64,000 bases of DNA from Culex pipiens pallens (lineage: Eukaryota; Arthropoda; Insecta; Diptera; Culicidae): the NCBI RefSeq assembly GCF_016801865.2, contig NC_068939.1, forward strand, positions 131,349,116-131,413,115, read 5' to 3'. Below are positions 58,282-64,000 of the stretch, in pieces. The notes under the pieces are model-generated. The model saw nothing but the letters and a program-made list of their open reading frames with translations. It made no database searches and had not been told where the DNA came from. Position 1 is the first letter of the stretch; the number at the start of each line of letters is the position of its first letter. The position numbers were made by a program, and so were the translations under genes.

Positions 58282-59605
58282 TTATTCAACAAAATTGTAT
58301 TTTTTTACTTTTAAAAAAAGTGTCAATCGTTGTCAATCTTCTAAAAGTAAAATTTCGAAGATCGGAGAACATTCTCTACTACAAATTTGCTTTTTGAACA
58401 TTGTTGATTGTTGAAATTTCTGCTGAGGAACAGCATTTTAAGCATACTTTTTGAGAAAAAAAAGATTCATCTGGTAATTACTACTTTTCAAACTCACGAT
58501 ATCATTGAAACTGCTGATGATAATTTTTATAAACTTTGATTGTATTTTCTATCAAAACAATTTTGAATTTTAAAAATCCAGCCCTACATTTAAAATGTCC
58601 AAAGTAAGTGTCTTAGCCCTTTCTTAATTCTAAAATTTCAAAATTATTTTAAGAAAAAAGAACAGAATTTTTCACAAACGTTACGATTCGCAAAATTGTA
58701 TGGAAAACCTATGATGCAAAATTGAATGCAAAGACAAAGTTACATCCAATTTTGCAAAATAATTTTTTTAAATAATTTTCTTAATTTCGATCCACTCAAA
58801 ATTTTTTAATGAATTTTCGCGTCTTGTCTGACCATTAGTCTTCTTATTAAAAATTTGTAAAAAACCTAAAATTGTCCCATTCTATTTTTGTATCAGTGTC
58901 TCCACATTTTCCAATATTTCCAAAATGTTAAGCTTTCTGCAGCTTTGTAAAGGCTTTAAATGTCGGCTCAATCAAAAAATATTGGTAATTTGGTTTTGAT
59001 TGGTCTATGCATATATTTTATTCAGATAAGGCTACAACAAATTTTACTTTCGAAGTATTGTCCCTGCAAAAGCAAATGCTGTAAAAAGTATTCAAATAGT
59101 TAAAAATCGATTGTAAAAAGTTTCTCCTTTGATCAATCCTTGCCTAAGCTTTATTTTTTGCACCCGAATTAAACAAAAAAGGAGTCAAAAAAGTGGAAAA
59201 TTTATAACTTAACTAGTTTTGACGTAATTTTTGATTTAAGTTACACAAAAATGTAATTGCTTGCCTGGTTAAAAGATAAATCTGAGGATGGCATATTTCT
59301 CCATTGTCAGCCAGAATAAGGATTAATCTTTACCTATCTGTGGTTTTGTCAGAATACTTATATTCTGGCCATTCCAAACAACATTTTGATTGAAATAAAT
59401 AAGATAATTAAAAATCAAAAAAATGTATATTAGTAATTTTAATGAAACTAGAATTTCAACCTTTATTGACCGAAAAATCAATAAAGCCATCAAAATTCTA
59501 CAAATTTTAAAATAATTCTAATTTTTTTCCTCTTACCCATTAATTTATTTTTTTTGTAAAAATTGTTTATTTTGCACTTTATTATAAATTTTCATATAGA
59601 GCAAT
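58282..59605. other. AT-rich intronic DNA
   Basis: The text is low-complexity, with no gene or defined repeat boundary. Confidence 0.45.
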
Positions 59606-60556
59606 TCTCTACGAAATCGGTCTTTTTTTAAGAATTTTAATTTTTGTATTTTTTAATCCGACTGAAACTTTTTTGGTGCCTTTGGTATGCCCAAAGGTAC
59701 CATTTGGCATCATTAGTTTGTCCATATAATTTTCCATACAAATTTGGCAGCTGTCCATACAAAAACGATGTATGAAAATCCAAAAATCTGTTGAAGGAAT
59801 TTTTTGATAGATTTGGTGTCTTAGGCAAAGTTGTAGGTATGTATACGGACTACACTGGAAAAAAAATGATAGACGGTAAAAAAAATGTTGGTGATTTTTT
59901 ATTTAACTTTTTGTCACTAAAACTTGATTTGCAAAAAAACACTGTTTTTAATTTTTTTTATATGTTTTAGAGGACATCAAATGCCAACTTTTCTGAAATT
60001 TCCAGGTTGTGCAAAAAATCTTTGACCGAGTTATGAAATTTTGAATCAGTAATGATTTTTTCGAAAAATTGAAATATTGGTTGCACACATTTTTCAACTT
60101 CATTTCTCGATATAAAATCAAATTTACAATCAAAAATTTCAAGTTAAATCCATTTTTAGGTGACTTTTTTGTAAATAGTCGCAGTTTTTCATTTTTTTAA
60201 AATAAGTGCACAAGTTTGGCCACTTTTGAAAAAAATATTTTTGAAGAGCTGAGAAAATTCTCTATATTTTGCTTTTTTGAACTTTGTTGATACGACCCTT
60301 AGTTGCTGAGATATTGTCATGCAAGTGTTTAAAAACAGGAAAATTGATGTTTTCCAAGTCTCACCTTAACAACCCATAATTTTCTAATGTTGATATCTCA
60401 GCAACTAATGGTCCTATTTACAATGTTAAAATATGAAACATTCGTGAAATTTTCCGATCTTTTCGAAAACAATATTTTCTAAATTTTTTAATCAAGACTA
60501 ACATTTCAAAAGCGCCAAATATTCAATATTACGCCCTTTTAAAATGTTTGTCTTGA
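59606..60556. repeat. Single arm of the 24493-26498 palindrome family
   Basis: TTCTCTACGAAATCGGTC starts a collinear copy of one arm (AATCCGACTGAAAC, CCAAATTTGTATGG inverse, TTAGTTGCTGAGATATTG). It ends exactly with the small hairpin that forms the turn of the full palindrome (AGACTAACATTTC...ATGTTTGTCTTG). The second arm is absent. Confidence 0.65.
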
Positions 60557-62639
60557 AAATACGACGCTAAGGAAACACACTAACATCTACCTTAAAGGTG
60601 TTTTCACGTGGTCGCAAGCTAATACTTTGCTGGCTGCGAGAATGAAAAAGAGAACAATTCTTCAATTTGCACAAGGGCACAACAGCAAGAAAGAAAACAC
60701 TTTTCACAGAGCTTTGATTCTATATCTATGACTACTACTGGTCTGGGCAAGAGCTTGGGCCTAACTATTCATAATTGATAGATTTTCGTCAGCCACATTT
60801 TTCCAAATCTGTTATTGGTACTCGGCCAGGTATTTTTAAATTTTGATTTGGCCCTGCCTGTTACTGAACAGAGCTTCTGCGAAAAATAATTGAATGAACA
60901 GGTAAAATAAAATAATAGTCCTCAAAACTTTCCATACAAGTATGCTGATTATTTATACAAATTGAAGGATGTTGAAATTTAAATATTTTTTTTTATTTGT
61001 TTTAACTTTCAAGCGTGTTTTTTCTCAAATTTGAACTTTCTAATTTTATTAAATGGCCGTATGCTCATTAAATTTTTTGAAAAATGTATTTTTACTATTT
61101 CAATGCTGGCAAAGGCTGGCAGCAAAATTCAAACTGTAATAAACAAAGTTAAAACTGTAATAAATTTGGAAAAAAATCATGTTTTTTTTTTGATGATTGT
61201 AATTAAGTCTGAATAACCATCGTGAATATTGTTTCTACCACTATTGTATGAATATGAATGACGACACATTCACTCGTTTTCGGTAGCATCATTCCTTCCT
61301 TTCCTGTCAGTTTGTGGTTTTTATACATTTATAAAACATGCATTCCCTCAACCAACAAACGCTCAATTAGCCAGCCACTACAAATAGGGAAAAGAGTGAG
61401 TGAATTTTCCATCCCCTCCTCTTTCATCCCCTTATTGGTCGATTGTGGTCTTCATCAACCATTATCAGGGCTTTGACGGCTGGAAGAAAGCAAGAACCCC
61501 CCCCCCCCCCCCCCCCCCCGGGGACAGGAAAAACGCCTGCTTGCGAAGGAGGTAGGATTTTTCCAACCCGGCAATTTTCCTGTCTTCCGTCCTGTTCAGC
61601 AGCGACGGTAATGGAATGTCTGTCAAGAGGGTAATTGAAGATGCATTTGAAAAAGAAGGAGCTCTGGGTGGAGAAAAAACCTTTCGTAAAGAGTTGAATT
61701 GCGTAATCTGCGGCTTGTTTCAACTTGCTGAAGCATTTAGCCGCTAATTGCCGATTCATGTGCAGACGGTGATTGCGTTGAATGTAGTGTGGCTGGTCTT
61801 GAGGTTTAATTTAAATCTATTTAAAGGGAATGAGTTGAAACTGCCAGGCTATTAAACAGAAATTTGATCTCGCTATCTGAATAAATTAGATAGCGAAATT
61901 TGAAAAAACCAAACAGAAAAAAAAGATTTTCTTCTTTCAAACATGAAACAAGCGAAGACACAACTCATCAAAAACAGCAATCTTCATAATCGCATTGATT
62001 AGAACAAGAACGTTGTAAACAATGCTCGTCAATTTGCATTCCTCAAATTTTTCATGCAAAGCTTGTCGTCTCAAGACCCGGGTTTTCTCAACCAACCAAA
62101 GTATAACTCATATGGGAAATCCTGATTCATGTCATTTCCCTTCCCCTCACAAATTTCCCTTTCTTCAAAATGTTTTCTCTTCTGAGTCCTCCTTCTTTTC
62201 TGCGCCGCCACGACTCCATGAAGAGCGTGTGCATGATTTTCAACTAAATGGAAATGAAGAGGCGAATTGTTTCTGTATAAAATATAAATAAACTTTAGAA
62301 AATTACGAGCGCGTCTTGTTTGGAGCTTTTGTTAACCCCCTCCTCACTTCTCAGAAAAGACGAAAAAAAAAGCTCTCGTTGTTGTCATCACGTCTTCATA
62401 TTCCCTTTAGAGGCCACCCTTTATGAGCTTGTGTGTGTTTGTACGTGGGGGTGGATTCCAATTTGCAGCCACGCGACCAGCAAAGTCAAGTCAAAGTTCG
62501 CTTCCTCGCCCCCTGGCATCTTTGTCCTTTTCATTGTTCTGTTGCCTTGGGTTGAATTTAAGAGAAGTTGTGGCTTCAATTATCTTTATTGATTTAATCA
62601 TCATTATTTTTTTAACGTTTTCTTCATTTTCCTTTTATG
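60557..62639. other. Intronic DNA with a long poly-C tract
   Basis: A run of about 22 C bases lies near 61498-61519, followed by GGGGACAGG. The frames spanning 61424-61759 and 62022-62592 are low-complexity or unsupported. No gene is called. Confidence 0.4.
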
Positions 62640-62757
62640 CTTTTTTCCTTGTCTCCTTGTCTCCTTTTCTCCTTTTCTTTTCTCTTTCCTCATTTTATCC
62701 CTTTCTACTTGTCTACTTGTTTGCTTTTCTCCTTTTCTCGTTTTCCCATTTTCTCAT
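62640..62757. repeat. Variant octamers leading into the array
   Basis: Successive 8-bp words TTGTCTCC, TTTTCTCC, TTGTCTAC, TTTTCTCG and TTTTCTCA form a graded lead-in. Most keep the 8-bp step although nearly every unit differs. Confidence 0.75.
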
Positions 62758-63272
62758 TTTCTTATTTTCTTATTTTCTTATTTTCTTATTTTCTTATTTT
62801 CTTATTTTCTTATTTTCTTATTTTCTTATTTTCTTATTTTCTTATTTTCTTATTTTCTAATTTTCTTATTTTCTTATTTTCTTATTTTTTTATTTTCTTA
62901 TTTTTTTATTTTCTTATTTTCTTATTTTCTTATTTTCTTATTTTCTTATTTTCTTATTTTCTTATTTTCTTATTTTCTTATTTTCTTATTTTCTTATTTT
63001 CTTATTTTTTTTATTTTCTTATTTTCTTATTTTCTTATTTTCTTATTTTCTTATTTTCTTATTTTCTTATTTTCTTATTTTCTTATTTTCTTATTTTCTT
63101 ATTTTCTTATTTTCTTATTTTCTTATTTTCTTATTTTCTTATTTTCTTATTTTCTTATTTTCTTATTTTCTTATTTTCTTATTTTCTTATTTTCTTATTT
63201 TCTTATTTTCTTATTTTCTTATTTTCTTATTTTCTTATTTTCTTATTTTCTTATTTTCTTATTTTCTTATTT
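62758..63272. repeat. Octamer array (TTATTTTC)n, about 64 units
   Basis: The array is homogeneous except for TTTTTTTC-type variants near 62887 and a slip near 63005. The long reading frame across it reflects the repeat, not a gene. Confidence 0.95.
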
Positions 63273-63346
63273 TCTAATTTTCTCATTTTCTCCCTTCCGT
63301 CTTTTCTAATTTTCTCCATGTCTCGTTGTCTCGTTGTCTCCATGCT
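63273..63346. repeat. Variant octamers between two arrays
   Basis: Units TTTTCTAA, TTTTCTCA, TTTTCTCC, ATGTCTCG, TTGTCTCG and TTGTCTCC bridge the two homogeneous arrays, changing stepwise from the TTTTC type to the TTGTC type. Confidence 0.75.
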
Positions 63347-63708
63347 TCTTGTCTTCTTGTCTTCTTGTCTTCTTGTCTTCTTGTCTTCTTGTCTTCTTGT
63401 CTTCTTGTCTTCTTGTCTTCTTGTCTTCTTGTCTTCTTGTCTTCTTGTCTTCTTGTCTTCTTGTCTTCTTGTCTTCTTGTCTTCTTGTCTTCTTGTCTTC
63501 TTGTCTTCTTGTCTTCTTGTCTTCTTGTCTTCTTGTCTTCTTGTCTTCTTGTCTTCTTGTCTTCTTGTCTTCTTGTCTTCTTGTCTTCTTGTCTTCTTGT
63601 CTTCTTGTCTTCTTGTCTTCTTGTCTTCTTGTCTTCTTGTCTTCTTGTCTTCTTGTCTTCTTGTCTTCTTGTCTTCTTGTCTTCTTGTCTTCTTGTCTTC
63701 TTGTCTTA
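63347..63708. repeat. Octamer array (TTGTCTTC)n, about 45 units
   Basis: The array is almost perfectly homogeneous, ending TTGTCTTA then TGTTCTCCC. Both strands stay open in at least one frame purely because of the repeat. Confidence 0.95.
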
Positions 63709-64000
63709 TGTTCTCCCTTTCTCTTTTTTTTCCTTTTCTCATTTACATTCATATTTTCTTTTTATTTTCTTTTTTTAACATTTTTTTTGTCCTTTTTCTT
63801 TAATGTTTAACCCCAAACTCTCCTACAAAACTTGCTGTCTCGTGGTTTATTGCGAGGAGTGTGGGACAGCCGAGGAAGATAAATAAATTTTCCTCCGAGG
63901 ACCAACAACCCCAACTGGCGGCAGCGAAAAGCTCATATGAATGAGTGCTCGGAAGATAACCGGCGGCGGCGGCGGGGAGGGGTCCCTCGACGATAGATGG
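63709..64000. other. Non-coding DNA at the window end
   Basis: A T-rich tail of the array is followed from about 63810 by balanced sequence with CGGCGGCGGCGGCGG near 63960. No furin exon is visible before the edge. Confidence 0.4.

Noticed and set aside
62637..63810. Open frames up to 388 codons on both strands in the TTATTTTC and TTGTCTTC arrays
   Set aside because: They are by-products of simple repeats lacking stops. The apparent hydrophobic or charged proteins are repeat artefacts.

Overview
The window looks like intronic DNA of a mosquito, most probably a Culex-type culicine. It is AT-rich and packed with short inverted-repeat transposons, tRNA-derived SINEs, a non-LTR retroelement, a Helitron-like element and long simple-sequence arrays. 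It has no prokaryotic features. The only host coding sequence I can support is two in-frame exons of a furin-type proprotein convertase on the + strand (37270-37374 and 42466-42651). They encode the end of the inhibitory prodomain, the activation cleavage site and the first residues of the mature protease. Because the first exon starts inside the prodomain and the second stops at the edge of the catalytic domain, the 37 kb to the left and 21 kb to the right are best read as very large introns of this gene, although independent non-coding genes cannot be excluded.

Layout, left to right. 1-3989 is AT-rich and holds a tRNA-derived SINE (1214-1417) and two copies of a small MITE with CACAGTAAAA ends. 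3990-11400 is a nest: one ATCG-ended repeat appears to be split open, and inside it sit a CCTCTAC-ended MITE (4545-5170) and a non-LTR retroelement (5393-9861, - strand) that carries only ORF1. That retroelement is itself interrupted by a 3.4-kb foldback element (5488-8889) built from twenty 143-bp tandem units in two opposed arms. 11929-14190 is a second foldback element with a homologous 144-bp unit but unrelated ends. 14488-16751 and 50012-52112 are two copies of another long inverted-repeat element; the first carries a 201-bp hairpin MITE that the second lacks, so the second is a natural empty site. 19331-20440, 24493-26498, 40829-41450, 44308-44740, 46529-47338 and 57618-58281 are further long palindromes.

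34098-36620 and 62640-63708 are arrays of 8-bp repeats. All five array types can be written as variants of one octamer frame resembling TTGTCNNN. The first cluster lies inside a possible 4-kb TIR-bounded unit (32934-36906). The remaining sequence between repeats is either low-complexity AT-rich DNA or moderately complex intronic DNA in which I see no gene.

The strongest candidates for something undescribed are (a) the pair of satellite-bearing foldback elements that share a 143/144-bp core unit but not their termini, (b) the ORF1-only retroelement with intact target-site duplication, and (c) the octamer family that keeps its 8-bp period while its sequence changes block by block.
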